64,000 nt of DNA from the NCBI RefSeq assembly GCF_963678635.1, contig NC_087063.1, forward strand, positions 60,706,759 through 60,770,758, read 5' to 3'. Below, one piece after another: positions 17,801 through 26,502 of this stretch (position 1 is the stretch's first letter; every line of letters begins with the position of its first letter). This DNA comes from Symsagittifera roscoffensis (taxonomy: Eukaryota > Xenacoelomorpha > Acoela > Convolutidae). The notes under the pieces were generated by a model. That model was not told the DNA's origin and made no database searches. It worked only from the letters and a program-made list of their open reading frames with translations. The translations under genes were made by a program, and so were the position numbers.

Positions 17801-20464
17801 GTTCGGTAGATTTTGATCTTTTTTCATGTATTGATAGAATGATTTATTTGGTTCTTTATATTTTTGAGGTTTATTTTGATTGTCTTGCTGTTTTTGTCTA
17901 CATTCGGAAATACTATGTCCGTATCGTCGGCAATAATTACACCATTTTTTGAAAGATGGTTTGCCTTTAAAGTTTGGGTTCTTTTCGTAGATATTGAGTA
18001 TTTCAGTGATTTTTTCAACGAGGTCTGTCTCTGATTCCTGTATATTATTAATATTAGTGGGAGTCGTTTCAATTCTATTAACGTATTGTAATTTCAGATT
18101 TTCCGTTTCTTCTAGTTTCATCGTGATTTCTGCTTGTTCTAATTTGTCTACTAGTTTTCGAAAATCTAAATCGGGTTCTCGAATTGAAGAAGGATGGGAT
18201 GCTCTCTTTTTTATTGCTATTTTCCTTAATTGTGGTGTTAAGGTCATCATTAAGATTTCTGTCATCTTTGTGTTTTTATAGTCATGTGTATTTAATGAAT
18301 ATGCTTTTCGAACTAGTGTTTCGATTCGTACTGCTATTTGCTTGATGGTTTCGTTTGGTAATCTGCGAATTTCATTACATAAAACTCTTTGTTGTTGTTT
18401 GTTTCTTTCGGAGTCAAACATTTTTGAAAATTCTTGTGTAAACCTTTTCCAGTTTGATTTTATTTCTAGAGGTAGTACTGAAAACCATTTTTGGGCTGCG
18501 CCATCTAAGGTTGTTTGTATTAACGCTGTGCGTCGATGTATCCAATTTTGATGTAGTGGCGTATTAATTGGTTCAGGTCCAATATTTAAAATCAGGTTTG
18601 CTGTTACTGCATTTAAATAATCTTCTACAGAGTATTCAGGGTCTGTTCCTGTGAAAACCATTAAAGGTTTGTTTGATGTTATTGATGATCCACCCATAAG
18701 GTATGGATTCATTGTCATTTGTAATGATTCTGCTGCATTTGGCATTTGAGAAAAATTCGAAAGTTGGTTTCTTGTTATTTCATGTTGTTGGAGATAATAT
18801 GGGAGTGGTATTTCATTTTGCATTTGTGATGCTTGATACGAGTGTGCAGTCATTGGATTTTGTTGTTGAATTGGTTGAAAAGATTGTGTATTAATTAGAT
18901 TTTGTTGTTGAATTGGTTGTTGATGTTGTGCATCTATTGGTTGTGGAGAAAAATTTCTATGATTTGTACGTGTTCTCTGTATTCCTTGTCTACGATATTC
19001 TTGAGTATTTGGTGCAAATATATCTGGTTGTAAGAAATCATCATCTGAGGATAAATAATCCATTTGATAAGATGTCTGTTTTTTATTTTTATTTTGTTGA
19101 AAAAATGGGTAATTTTCACTGTGATCCTGTGGAGGATTTGTTTGGAAATTTATTGAATTAGGTTGGGTCATTGGGTTATCCCAATTTCGGGATCTTGTAT
19201 ATTGGTTAAAATTTCTTTGTGGTTGATTATATGTTTTTGATGGATGTGTATAATTATAATTATGGTCTGCAAAGTTGTTTCTAGTGAATGTTTTGCGTGT
19301 TTTTGATGGTATTGTCATGGGTCTGTATGTTTGGTAATCCATATGTGAGTATTTAGGGGCAACCGAAGGTTTAACGGTTGATTGTAAGGTTACCTGTGTT
19401 TGTGAAGGATTTGTATTTCTTGGTGTTGTTAAATTTGGGCGTATTGGTGAAATACTTTGTTGTGTAGTTGTTGTGTGTACAATTTCTTCATTTATGAAGT
19501 GTGATGGTGTCTGGATATCTTGTTGAGTAAGATTCCTAGTTCCATTGAGGTTTTCATTGTGTATAACTGTAGAGTTTAAACTATTATTTTGTGTATCGGG
19601 TAAAAATGTATTATAGTTTAATGGTGTCGCATCAATGGTTAATGGTATTACTTTTACATAATCTCTTATGTAAGATATCGTGCTTATTGCTTGACTTGAG
19701 ATTGATTGTGGGAAGCTTATAAATGCGGGATGAGACCATTCGGGGTCCCAAACATAATCTGATTGTTCTGTGATAGCGGTATCATCGTTCGAGTTTTGGG
19801 GTCTAAAATTTTTTCTTGCTTGTGCAATTAAATCAATATTGTGTGTGAAATAATCTATTATGAACCATGCCAAAATTTTTTGTAGATCGTGTTTTGTATG
19901 TTGTGAAACGTCGTCTTTCGTGAAATTTTCTTTAATGATGTTTAAATAACTAGAGAGTAGTGTGATTTCATGTCGTACTCTTAAATGTTTAGATGTTTCT
20001 GTCGGTGAGACATTTGTTATTGGGATTTCGTTTTCTAATATCGAAATATAACTATATATTATTGCGAAAACTTCATTGGTGAATATGGAGTTTGCTCTTT
20101 GTGAGTTATGATATTGGATGCTTTTTATATATTCTGAAAAAACTTTTGAAAATTCTAAATCAAGATCGTCTGTTTGAATTGTATATTTTCTATTATTATG
20201 GTTTGGTGAGGTGAATTCTATGGAGTAGATTCCATACTGTTGTGTTATGTTGCATATATCTTTTAAGTAGTGATCTATGATTTGTCTTTTGATTTTTACA
20301 TCGGGGAACTCTGTTTTACATGGACTGATTCCGGGTTCAAATAAATTTACGAGTAAATTTTGACAAAATATGTGTTGTCCTCTATCAGTATCTGCATCTA
20401 CTATAAAAGGAAAGATTTCATCATCATCTGGACTTTCTTCACCTGGAGTGTGCGTTGAGCTCAT
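14747..20464 (-). CDS. gag-pol: Gag-protease-reverse transcriptase polyprotein (1905 aa)
   Basis: One frame carries Gag, protease and RT. A disordered N-terminal half is followed by a capsid-like region at ~610-810 (DGAAQKWFSVLP). A CCHC zinc knuckle, CNYCRRYGHSISEC, lies near residue 840. Residues ~920-1075 form an Asn/Arg/Ser/Tyr-rich RNA-binding-like tract. The aspartic protease motif FLIDSGAESN is near 1230. RT spans ~1560-1860 with the catalytic YLDD near 1738. The ORF runs off into a non-homologous tail after the RT connection and stops at 14747. The RNase H domain continues in the -1 frame. No frame change separates Gag from Pol, so the Gag:Pol ratio would need another mechanism. The ATG overlaps the preceding 155-aa ORF by 26 bases. 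Confidence 0.93.
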   Translation of the reverse strand: MSSTHTPGEESPDDDEIFPFIVDADTDRGQHIFCQNLLVNLFEPGISPCKTEFPDVKIKRQIIDHYLKDICNITQQYGIYSIEFTSPNHNNRKYTIQTDDLDLEFSKVFSEYIKSIQYHNSQRANSIFTNEVFAIIYSYISILENEIPITNVSPTETSKHLRVRHEITLLSSYLNIIKENFTKDDVSQHTKHDLQKILAWFIIDYFTHNIDLIAQARKNFRPQNSNDDTAITEQSDYVWDPEWSHPAFISFPQSISSQAISTISYIRDYVKVIPLTIDATPLNYNTFLPDTQNNSLNSTVIHNENLNGTRNLTQQDIQTPSHFINEEIVHTTTTQQSISPIRPNLTTPRNTNPSQTQVTLQSTVKPSVAPKYSHMDYQTYRPMTIPSKTRKTFTRNNFADHNYNYTHPSKTYNQPQRNFNQYTRSRNWDNPMTQPNSINFQTNPPQDHSENYPFFQQNKNKKQTSYQMDYLSSDDDFLQPDIFAPNTQEYRRQGIQRTRTNHRNFSPQPIDAQHQQPIQQQNLINTQSFQPIQQQNPMTAHSYQASQMQNEIPLPYYLQQHEITRNQLSNFSQMPNAAESLQMTMNPYLMGGSSITSNKPLMVFTGTDPEYSVEDYLNAVTANLILNIGPEPINTPLHQNWIHRRTALIQTTLDGAAQKWFSVLPLEIKSNWKRFTQEFSKMFDSERNKQQQRVLCNEIRRLPNETIKQIAVRIETLVRKAYSLNTHDYKNTKMTEILMMTLTPQLRKIAIKKRASHPSSIREPDLDFRKLVDKLEQAEITMKLEETENLKLQYVNRIETTPTNINNIQESETDLVEKITEILNIYEKNPNFKGKPSFKKWCNYCRRYGHSISECRQKQQDNQNKPQKYKEPNKSFYQYMKKDQNLPNKTVHSNNSSGKPLPNNTNYTRNQSPYNSSYRGRSPERRNTNNSSQNHYNRPNSRNNYSRSNSNTQRFVSRSNFQSRNNYYPNNQSRNSSYNRNRNYSYNRNRSYSNNRNQNYPNNQSRNNSYNRSNYNRPNNNYQNRSRNNSQNRHPSYNNRYRNYSQSPHRNNNNYNNSNNRHRSSTPKHQRQINQVQSNPETTSDPPGIDDTVTDTLQLNQINCTSSDSESDTENTLSINMIKVENDYESVIYEQPFPSHIYENQSEFLQNYCTTPINSTPTTQETNEINTTDQTNKNTKTKCLNTNHIYQNIQKEQPKEKIWTIPFLLESPRNKEFQPPDLEIDFLIDSGAESNIINIPTWNEIKTLHPKLTPLETSSKLATAQGSTLINYGKIQLFLLPTRTMEQSKILNKPFKQIFHITDIKYNIIGIPFISKYIPTINILNSKILIKDKYTKTKETSLTFFQRLNKQPPFFSKFYPIFNQQRKHLKPLSGNIYNFSIKQVHQYDKEQNKQKFYMSEFEFKPIHKFFKITISSIKYLKNSNSDIISLHVYNNTPYQVTLPLGLLGYCETNATISPIHEKAYRVNNILQLLDICQSTILNEELSINNIINNENRNTDYFTKTPYFKPTFNISNYTEDQQKFLTMFNFQHSQITQDEFEKLAKQLIKYSSVYATSKFDVGKISSSLHLPLKPDAVFKKQRASKVPIHLHDKVNRLLDILEQYNIISPVNKEEQPKGNTFINPVIILAKGESLKIVLDARYLNSLIDESKCNWPIEPIQVILTKINGKYFTTADMNSAYNQMPLDEQSRRLTQFVIGNQQYEFNRLFYGISIGPAAFSAFMSKIFRPLILKKNAITYLDDVFMQSQTKDEMFNVLEKYHQILQNENLKAAPDKSHFFLTRVKFLGHNIERKTITPLKSRIDAIQKLQPPTNKKKIQEFLGMLNFLSKYVYKMQLYLRPFYNILRQQNNFEWNIEHQTRFEEIKKLLTEQISNTIPDQINHFMQCAMLRTLASVQHYYNHIMVQIK

Positions 20465-20906
20465 TTTTTCGTTCGGTGACTGTTAATATGTAATTATCAA
20501 TGTGTCTAATTGGTTGATTCCAATTGTATAAATGTACTGGTTTGTGTTTGTACTGCTTTTTTATTCTTCTTTTTCCTCTTTTTGATGAATTTGAAGTTGT
20601 TTCTGAGTCAGAAAAATATAATTGATCGTGAAGTGGGTAATTTTTATCTATTGATTCTTTTAGTTTGTAAAGTTCGTCTAAACTGTTGGTTTCTGATTCT
20701 GAAAATGCGTTTCGATTTTTTGAAAATCTTTTTCGTGTTATTTGTCTTTGTTTCGTTATTATTTTTCTTTTTAATGTTTGTCGTTTTGTTCGAATGTATC
20801 CAACTGTTTGTGTATGAGGTGTGATTACAAGGTCGTATTTTTTGTTATCTATTTCACAATTGTGTAAAACGATTGTTTGTTTATTTCCTAGGTTTTTAAA
20901 TGACAT
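20439..20906 (-). CDS. Basic 155-aa protein preceding gag, unknown
   Basis: The protein is Lys/Arg-rich (for example KRKIITKQRQITRKRF at ~47-62 and KRGKRRIKKQYKHK near 110), with an acidic, Ser-rich stretch in the middle (SESETNSLDE). This is the composition of a nucleic-acid-binding or nuclear protein. No known domain was recognised. It is the first substantial ORF after the leader. Its end overlaps the gag ATG (20464) by 26 bases in another frame, so gag would need leaky scanning, reinitiation or splicing. A separate ORF in front of gag is unusual for Ty3/gypsy elements. It could instead be a separately translated nucleocapsid-like or regulatory protein. Confidence 0.65.
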   Translation of the reverse strand: MSFKNLGNKQTIVLHNCEIDNKKYDLVITPHTQTVGYIRTKRQTLKRKIITKQRQITRKRFSKNRNAFSESETNSLDELYKLKESIDKNYPLHDQLYFSDSETTSNSSKRGKRRIKKQYKHKPVHLYNWNQPIRHIDNYILTVTERKNELNAHSR

Positions 20907-21423
20907 AAGGTTTAGAATGACGGATGCAAAAGGTTGTTAAATGATTTCTATTTTCCTAAACTGTTAGTTCTTACGATTTTTTGGTTAGCTTAACCTGGGT
21001 CTATTTGTTCAGGGTTGGAGAGAAAAGTATATCGATTCCGAAGAATGATTTTTTACTTTCTCGTGGCTAGTATAAGTTAAGGTGTTAACTTACTTAATCT
21101 TACTTAGGGGTAGTGATTGTGTTCAAGGGTTGGAGAATAGTAAATCGATCCACAAGGTTCAGGTATAATTAGAACGCGAGTAGTTCGTTAGATACTATTT
21201 TAAACTTACTAAGTCTAAGATTTATCCTGGGTCTGGTAAGAGGGGGGGTCAAGTGAAGGATGAATAACCGAAGTTCTTCACTGTTTATCCTAATTTGAAT
21301 GATTAGTTTTGTTTAAAAATTTCTATTAGTCTTAGGTCTTTAGAAAGGTTTGGGTAGTGAATCGACGTTTGAGGTCGTTAGACACTAATTAAGTGGGTGG
21401 GGGAGAACAAAGTTGTTCTGTTT

Positions 21424-21508
21424 GATCCAAGGATAAGCCTTGATGATCAAATTTAAAATTTAATTAAGGAGAAAATGATTTAAGATCCAAGGATAAGCCT
21501 TGATGATC
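21424..21508. repeat. 25-bp hairpin-forming sequence repeated twice at 60-bp spacing
   Basis: The 25-bp sequence starting GATCCAAGGATAAGCC is found at 21424-21448 and 21484-21508. Each copy can fold: CAAGG pairs with CCTTG around ATAAG, and outer GATC arms extend the stem. Duplicated stem-loops in a retroelement leader suggest RNA packaging or dimerisation, which is inference. Confidence 0.7.
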
Positions 21509-22140
21509 TGGTTTTAAAATTAAGTGAATTTAAGTTTTAATAAATTTTTAAATGTGTGTAAAGGAAAGATTTAGTGTTTTGATGATATTAGTGGGTTTAT
21601 GATTGCTGTTATGTTTTAGATGATGGAGCTGGAACAACAGGATGATTTATGATTACTAACCATTTATTGTCATGCTACTAATTTTTATTTTTATTTTTCA
21701 ATAAATATTTTTCAAACATGTTTTGTATATTACTGCAGAGTTTTAGGAAAACGATCTTAGATCTTTTTATCAATCGTTATTGTATATTAATAATTTTGTT
21801 TAGCGCCTGAAATGATTTTGAAGATTAACTTCAAGGTTTTATGTTTGCAAATGAAAATCTAAATTCATTGCCAGTAGTATTCTAAATATAAAAGTTTGTT
21901 CTGGTTTTTGCCTAACTATCATATAGCTATATGGCAAGTTTCTACTTTGTCGTATGTCGTCTCTGGTTCGAGGTCTTCTTCCAATTCCGGGTAGTTCTGT
22001 TATGGTTCGGAATATTGGCTCTGATCTATTGAGTCGTAGAGACATTTCGATTAAATTATTGTCGTATAACATTTTTTAAATGTTTTTGTCTAATTTCTAA
22101 TCTATTTTTGGTTAATTCTAAGCTATTAAGGTCTTGTTCG

Positions 22141-22158
22141 AGACTTATGGTCGCACCA
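22141..22158 (-). promoter_or_regulatory. Candidate primer binding site
   Basis: Two bases inside the 5' LTR edge the minus strand reads TGGTGCGACCATAAGTCT. It begins with the TGG expected to pair with the CCA end of a tRNA. I could not match it to a particular tRNA. Confidence 0.55.
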
Positions 22159-22160
22159 GA

Positions 22161-22570
22161 TGAGTTAGGACCGAGTTGGTTAACTCATAGAGTAATTTCG
22201 GATAGGGTACACCGTCTGCTCGTCACGCTATCTTATTTTCGGCCGGATAGATTCGTGCAACTTCTTAGTCTAATACCGATCCTAATCTTACTCTTATACT
22301 ATCTAGTCTCAGGTTGTTTAACTAGTCTCTGCTAGGCTCAATAGATCTAGGGTATACTGGTTTATTGCGGCTGCTGAAGTGCTCGGGAGAGTCCAACTAA
22401 TTTCTAAGTTAAATTCAAATCTCTCTGGTGCTGAAATTACAAGTAACTTCAGCACTTACAAATAAGTGGGTTGTTAGTTAGATGGATCGTGATTGGTTAA
22501 TATTAAATACTTTACATTGGTAAAACATTTAATTTATCCAATCATAAAATATAGTTTAGATCAGGTTCCA
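22161..22570 (-). repeat. 5' LTR of the 18.9-kb element
   Basis: This is the 410-bp partner of 3652-4061 and reads identical at a constant offset. It carries the promoter for the element; AATAAA at 22361-22366 (minus strand) is the polyadenylation signal in the same position. No clear TATA box was identified next to it. Confidence 0.95.
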
Positions 22571-23130
22571 AAATGAATAGCATCTATATTTCAAAACATT
22601 ATATCAAGTTAAAAGGGACAAGAGTTTGCAAGTAGAGTTCCACAAAATTTCTCGAATTCAAAACTAGTTAAGTAGTCAAATTGATTTGATCAATCGTGTG
22701 CTAAGAAGTACATAATTTATATCAGTAATTCCCTTTATAATAGTCAATTGCGTTAAAAAATTTCTTGTGCTCAGAATTTTTGAGTGCCTAGCCTTAAATT
22801 CAAACATTTCAACGATTATTTATTTCAAGTTGTATTTAAATTTTTTTTATTGCATATCCTAATCAGTGACCAGGGAAGAATCATCAAGAAAGGTGATTTC
22901 ACGTAGTGCTACACGCATATGTAGGTAAAGCAGTTACAAGGTAATTAATTTTTAAATGTCAATGCTAAACAACATGCTTCCATAAAGTGCTACATTTAAA
23001 TATGCCTGTTATTCGAGTATGACTCAATGTAAACAATCGATTGAGCCCCTTTAAAAGGATCAGTTTTAAAAGTGATTGCGCGAAATAAGCTCGCAAAAGA
23101 AAGTAAATCAAGCCATATCAACTATATCAA
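22571..23130. other. Flank of the LTR insertion, no gene seen
   Basis: It begins with the AAAT target duplication. The sequence is AT-rich and no coding exon or repeat family was recognised. Confidence 0.4.
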
Positions 23131-23650
23131 GAAAGTATATCAGTATATCAAGCCATCCATTCCTCAAACAATCCGTTTTTTTCCTTCATTCATTCGTCTA
23201 GCCAGCCATCTATCTATCAAGACATTCATCTCTCTAGCCATCCATCATGCATGCCATCAAGCCGTCCTTCAAGCCATCCATCGTCCAGCAATCCAACCGG
23301 CTTTCTATCAAGTGATCAGTGCCTCCAGCAATCTATCCCTCCAGCCAGCCAGCCATCCATCGTCCCTTCATCAGTTCTGTTAACAGTGAATGCATCCATC
23401 CATTTGATCAATCAGCATTCCATCATGCCATTCATCCAACCATCATTCTTACATCAGCCAATTATCAAGCCATCTGTCAATTCATCAAGCCCTATATCTA
23501 TTTTGCCGTAAATCATCCAGCCAGCCATCGCCCAACCAGCCTGCTTTCCATCCATACATCTATCCCCAGACATCGTCTTTCCAGCCAGCCGAGCATTTAT
23601 TTATCCTTCCATCCAGCGTCCATCCGTTCAGCTATTTAACCAGCCAGCCG
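23130..23650. repeat. Degenerate CCAT/CCAG tetranucleotide array
   Basis: About 500 bp is built of CATC, CCAT, CAGC and CCAG words (for example CCAGCCAGCCATCC). All three plus frames stay largely open because the array contains few TAA, TAG or TGA triplets. The resulting peptides are low-complexity HPS repeats, so they are not called as genes. Confidence 0.85.
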
Positions 23651-23884
23651 TCTCAGATATACCAGAATTTTTTGTTTAAGATAAATGCTGTCATTTTTCA
23701 GGCGGAGATTTAGCTGCAAAGGGTCGCTATAATACGTAAAACAAGTGTGAAACTAGAAAGTTTGCAATAATGGTGGATCAGAGCCCTAAATTGTTTTTTT
23801 TTTTGCTTTGCGAGAAGGGGGCGGTATAATAGCAAAGAGCCGTAATTAATTGTTTCCAAAAAGCAACATAAAATTGTTTTACAG

Positions 23885-24150
23885 GTGTCCCAATTGCATT
23901 TTGCAAATTCAACACCCGACACGTGATTCGGTTGGACAGGCAGTCCATGGAAGATCACTACGAGGAGTGTCAAAGTAAGGGCATATTGGAGGCAGACCTG
24001 AGGCCACATGTGCCCAAAATCCACGGAAATCTCAATTTCCCACCCCCTGTGAACGCCCCGGAAGTGACGACTGAGGACGCGAAAGCGTTTGCCAGAATGG
24101 TAGGCAAGAGTTTTAACGGGCTCGTTAAAGTTTCATTGCAGGAAAAATAG
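23885..24150 (+). CDS. Exon encoding a CHHC-type zinc finger (GTSF1/U11-48K-like)
   Basis: A polypyrimidine-AG acceptor ends at 23884 (TTGTTTTACAG). The frame that follows contains CKFNTRHVIRL, then an H-x3-C (HYEEC), matching the C-x5-H...H-x3-C pattern of CHHC zinc fingers. In animals these occur in GTSF1/Asterix (piRNA pathway) and U11-48K. Only one finger is present here, so a partner finger would be expected in an upstream exon, which was not found. The frame continues through a Pro-rich stretch and ends at TAG 24148-24150. Splicing at ATG|GTAGGC (after 24101) would instead join in phase 0 to the next exon at 24586. Family assignment is tentative. Confidence 0.5.
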
Positions 24151-24445
24151 GCGTGAAAACCAAAGTTGCTTATATATAAATTGGATTCCTGTAGAGTTTA
24201 GAATTTTTCGAAATGAAACTTCGGCGCCAATATGTAATAATTTTAGTGGGAAGCGCGTGCCAAAAAAAAACTATTTTTTGGTCAAAATTTTCAAAAAAAG
24301 TCTTTTTCAAAATTTTACCTGCGGGGTAGAAAGTTTGGCTAAATCAAGGTTTTTTAGTGCTTAGGGAGAGTTCTGACATCATTTTGGTCGACCTAAAAAA
24401 CTTCCGAACATCCGCACCCCTCGAGAAAATCCGAGATCCGCCCCT

Positions 24446-24522
24446 CTGTGAGTGTGTGTGTGTGCGTGCGTGCGTGCGTGCTTGTGTGTGTGTGTGTGTG
24501 TGTGTTGGGGGGGGGGGGGTAG
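24446..24522 (+). repeat. GT/GC microsatellite ending in a G-run
   Basis: Alternating GTGT and GTGC repeats lead into a run of about 13 G within the putative intron between the two exons of the CHHC gene. It could slip or form a G-rich structure. Confidence 0.9.
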
Positions 24523-24585
24523 GGGTAGGAGAAAAGAGCCGAAGTTGGAAGTTCTAAATTCAGACTTTCGAAGTTGTTTATTCAG

Positions 24586-25062
24586 ACCGGCAAACCCGGG
24601 AAGCCGTACATGATTCGTTGCCTCAATGGACCGACCCCATTACGCACTTCTGACTCAATGAATAGAGGTGCTCTACTGGAAACTACATTAGCACCGCAAA
24701 AGGCAACAAATGTTAATTTGGGATTGCGGACTTCAACTAACAGTGACTACCCGAGAGCGGTGGGAAGGGGTCGGGGAAGAGGCAGAGGCAGGGGGAGCAA
24801 CTTCACTTCATATGAAATGAATGGTGTCAACATAGCTACTCAAAGCTATCCTTCGGTCGGAAGAAGCCAGGCTCCTGCTCCTTCCGGATTTGCCTTGGGA
24901 ATGGGAGGGACCAGAGTCGGCAGGAGCTCGTCTGGCTCGTCTTCATCTGAGAACAAATGCAGGGTTTCTGAAGACGAGGATGGTTCGGACAGTGATGATG
25001 ATATTTACAGTGAATTGGCCTTTAAGCTCATTATTGGAAGAGGTAAAACTATCGGAAAATGA
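24586..25062 (+). CDS. RG-repeat and acidic-tail exon, probably 3' exon of the CHHC gene
   Basis: The acceptor TTTATTCAG ends at 24585 and opens the frame TGKPGKPYMIRCLNG. A run of five Arg-Gly dipeptides (GRGRGRGRGRG) follows at about 24759-24790, then a Ser-rich and acidic tail (EDEDGSDSDDDIYSELA). RG repeats bind RNA and, when methylated, Tudor proteins, which would fit a small-RNA pathway protein; that is inference. The stop is TGA 25060-25062, though GAGGTAAAAC near 25045 could be a donor. Degenerate copies of this exon at 32403-32574 and 38973-39143 show that it belongs to a duplicated family. There is no ATG at the start, which supports its being an internal or terminal exon. Confidence 0.55.
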   Translation, partial: TGKPGKPYMIRCLNGPTPLRTSDSMNRGALLETTLAPQKATNVNLGLRTSTNSDYPRAVGRGRGRGRGRGSNFTSYEMNGVNIATQSYPSVGRSQAPAPSGFALGMGGTRVGRSSSGSSSSENKCRVSEDEDGSDSDDDIYSELAFKLIIGRGKTIGK

Positions 25063-26331
25063 AATGGTAATTGCAAATGATGGAAAAAGAGAACCGATGA
25101 ACAGGCACAATTGTATCTATTCCAAATTCGCAGCCGTTCAAAGTGGTTTAGAAACTGCCTCAGAAGTAATTATTGCAGCAATCAAATAATTTTTCAACAA
25201 TCGGAATCAAGCAGCCCCAAACGTGTTTATTCCACTGTTCATTTCGACGAAAAATGGCTGCTAGACAACCACGAACCATTCGTTTCGAATTCATCTTAGT
25301 TCAATTATTTGTTCAAATTGATCTTAAGCCTTCAATATTTTACTTAATGTTTTTATTTGTTCGTGCAACTGTGTGCTTTTTTCTTGGCTAAAAGTAATTC
25401 TAAGCTCAAATAAGCAGTGATTTTTGTATGATATTATTAGAAGAAGATGAAAATAAGGCGAGCACTGAGCAAATTTTAGATAAAAGATTGGAAAAAAAAT
25501 TTTTAGTTACATTTGGCCTGCATTTCAGTAACCTGTTATTTGAATTGGTTATTGATACGCTGCCGAGGGAATAGGTGCAAGCGATGTTTTTACATGGTCT
25601 GTCTTGAGGTAATGGTCGCAGATTATGTCATATCTGGTAAATTCATCATGATATCCAATTGAATCTTATTTGAAAATGGACTGGGGTTTTCTAACAGTTC
25701 AGTTTGAAATTTACCTATTTCGCCAGGGAAATTCTGTTTTGCCTGGGAAATATATGCCAAACATGCCCTCTTTAAAAACAAATCTTTTCGCAATTTTGTT
25801 TCGTCAGGGTAATAAATCTTTAAAAACAAATCTTTTCGCATGATGATAATCTCCGTGGTCGAAAATTTTTCAAGGTGGTTTTTGACCAAATCTTTCTCGC
25901 AAAAAAATTTCATAATAGGAGATTTTTGACGGTTCTTTTCTGGTCAAAATTAAAATCAAAGGCGACGTAGGCTAATCTACGTCACCAAGGGGGCAAGCGA
26001 AAAAACCATCGAATCGTATCTGGTTGCGAAGGAGAACGTGTATTACGATACACGCCGCTCTCAAAGTCTTCGCGGTCCCTGTTCAACCAAAAAAAGGAAA
26101 TAATCAGAAAAAGCTTTGCTACCCATGAAAAGGCATAAAAAATCGAAAATGGTAGCGTTAAAAATCGTAATAATCCTCTGGTGACAAAGCATTTTCGAAT
26201 GCATCCATAATTAGCTTTTTTATCTGGTAGTTTATGCCTGTAATCTGGGTGATACTGGTTTGGCATATGGTATTAGCCAACTAAACTAAGACAGTTAAAT
26301 AAATAACGCTAAATAAATACCGCGATAAATA
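25063..26331. other. Non-coding stretch with small repeats and a hairpin
   Basis: Probably 3' UTR and intergenic sequence. A 24-bp direct repeat (TCTTTAAAAACAAATCTTTTC...) occurs near 25769 and 25808. A hairpin at 25961-25986 pairs GGCGACGTAG with CTACGTCACC around a 6-base loop. The minus ORFs here (25623-25913 and 25982-26266) show no known domain. Confidence 0.45.
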
Positions 26332-26502
26332 ATGCCATCTCGAATAAATACCAAAGAAAATGCGCGTGAGTCCAAAACTTGCCACTTTGGCTACTTTCAA
26401 GCTGGTTGCAAACAATCCAGCTCTCTGACACATATGGAAACGGCCCCGGAATCAACCCCACAAGTGAAGTTCCTACAGTCCACTGAACAGGTTGAATACT
26501 AG
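26332..26502 (+). CDS. Possible 56-codon ORF with a Cys/His cluster
   Basis: ATG 26332 to TAG 26502. The peptide contains CHFGYFQAGCKQSSSLTH, which recalls a CCCH zinc finger but lacks the third Cys at the expected spacing. It may be a decayed exon of a zinc-finger gene. No splice partner was found. Confidence 0.25.
   Translation: MPSRINTKENARESKTCHFGYFQAGCKQSSSLTHMETAPESTPQVKFLQSTEQVEY

Larger units (their letters stand above)
20907..22160 (-). other. 1.25-kb leader of the LTR element
   Basis: The region lies between the 5' LTR and the first ORF. A 77-codon ORF (22072-21839) has no recognised features and is not called. Repeated phrases such as GGGTTGGAGA and CTGGGTCT recur every 100-150 bp, along with the hairpin repeat annotated separately. 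It is long enough to hold packaging and dimerisation signals and a splice donor. Confidence 0.6.
3652..22570 (-). mobile_element. Complete 18.9-kb Ty3/gypsy-type LTR element with env-like and accessory ORFs
   Basis: The 410-bp direct repeats 3652-4061 and 22161-22570 match at a constant offset of 18,509 with no difference seen by eye. They start TG and end CA, and AAAT flanks both sides (3648-3651 and 22571-22574), the 4-bp duplication expected for this group. All long ORFs lie on the minus strand. The order on that strand is leader, basic ORF, Gag-PR-RT, RNase H-integrase, small ORFs, env-like, unknown ORF. The RT-RNase H-integrase order and a GPY/F-like C-terminal integrase motif place it with Ty3/gypsy. 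Typical gypsy or errantivirus elements are about 5-9 kb, so this one is unusually large. Identical LTRs imply very recent insertion. Two lesions are visible, a frame change in pol and a stop in env; either may be real decay or assembly error. Confidence 0.95.

Noticed and set aside
23072-23639. Three overlapping ORFs of 86-106 aa
   Set aside because: All three frames are open because of the CCAT/CCAG repeat; composition is purely repetitive.
25623-26266. Minus-strand ORFs of 96 and 94 aa
   Set aside because: One contains an internal sequence duplication at DNA level and the other a single hydrophobic stretch; neither has a domain or splice support.
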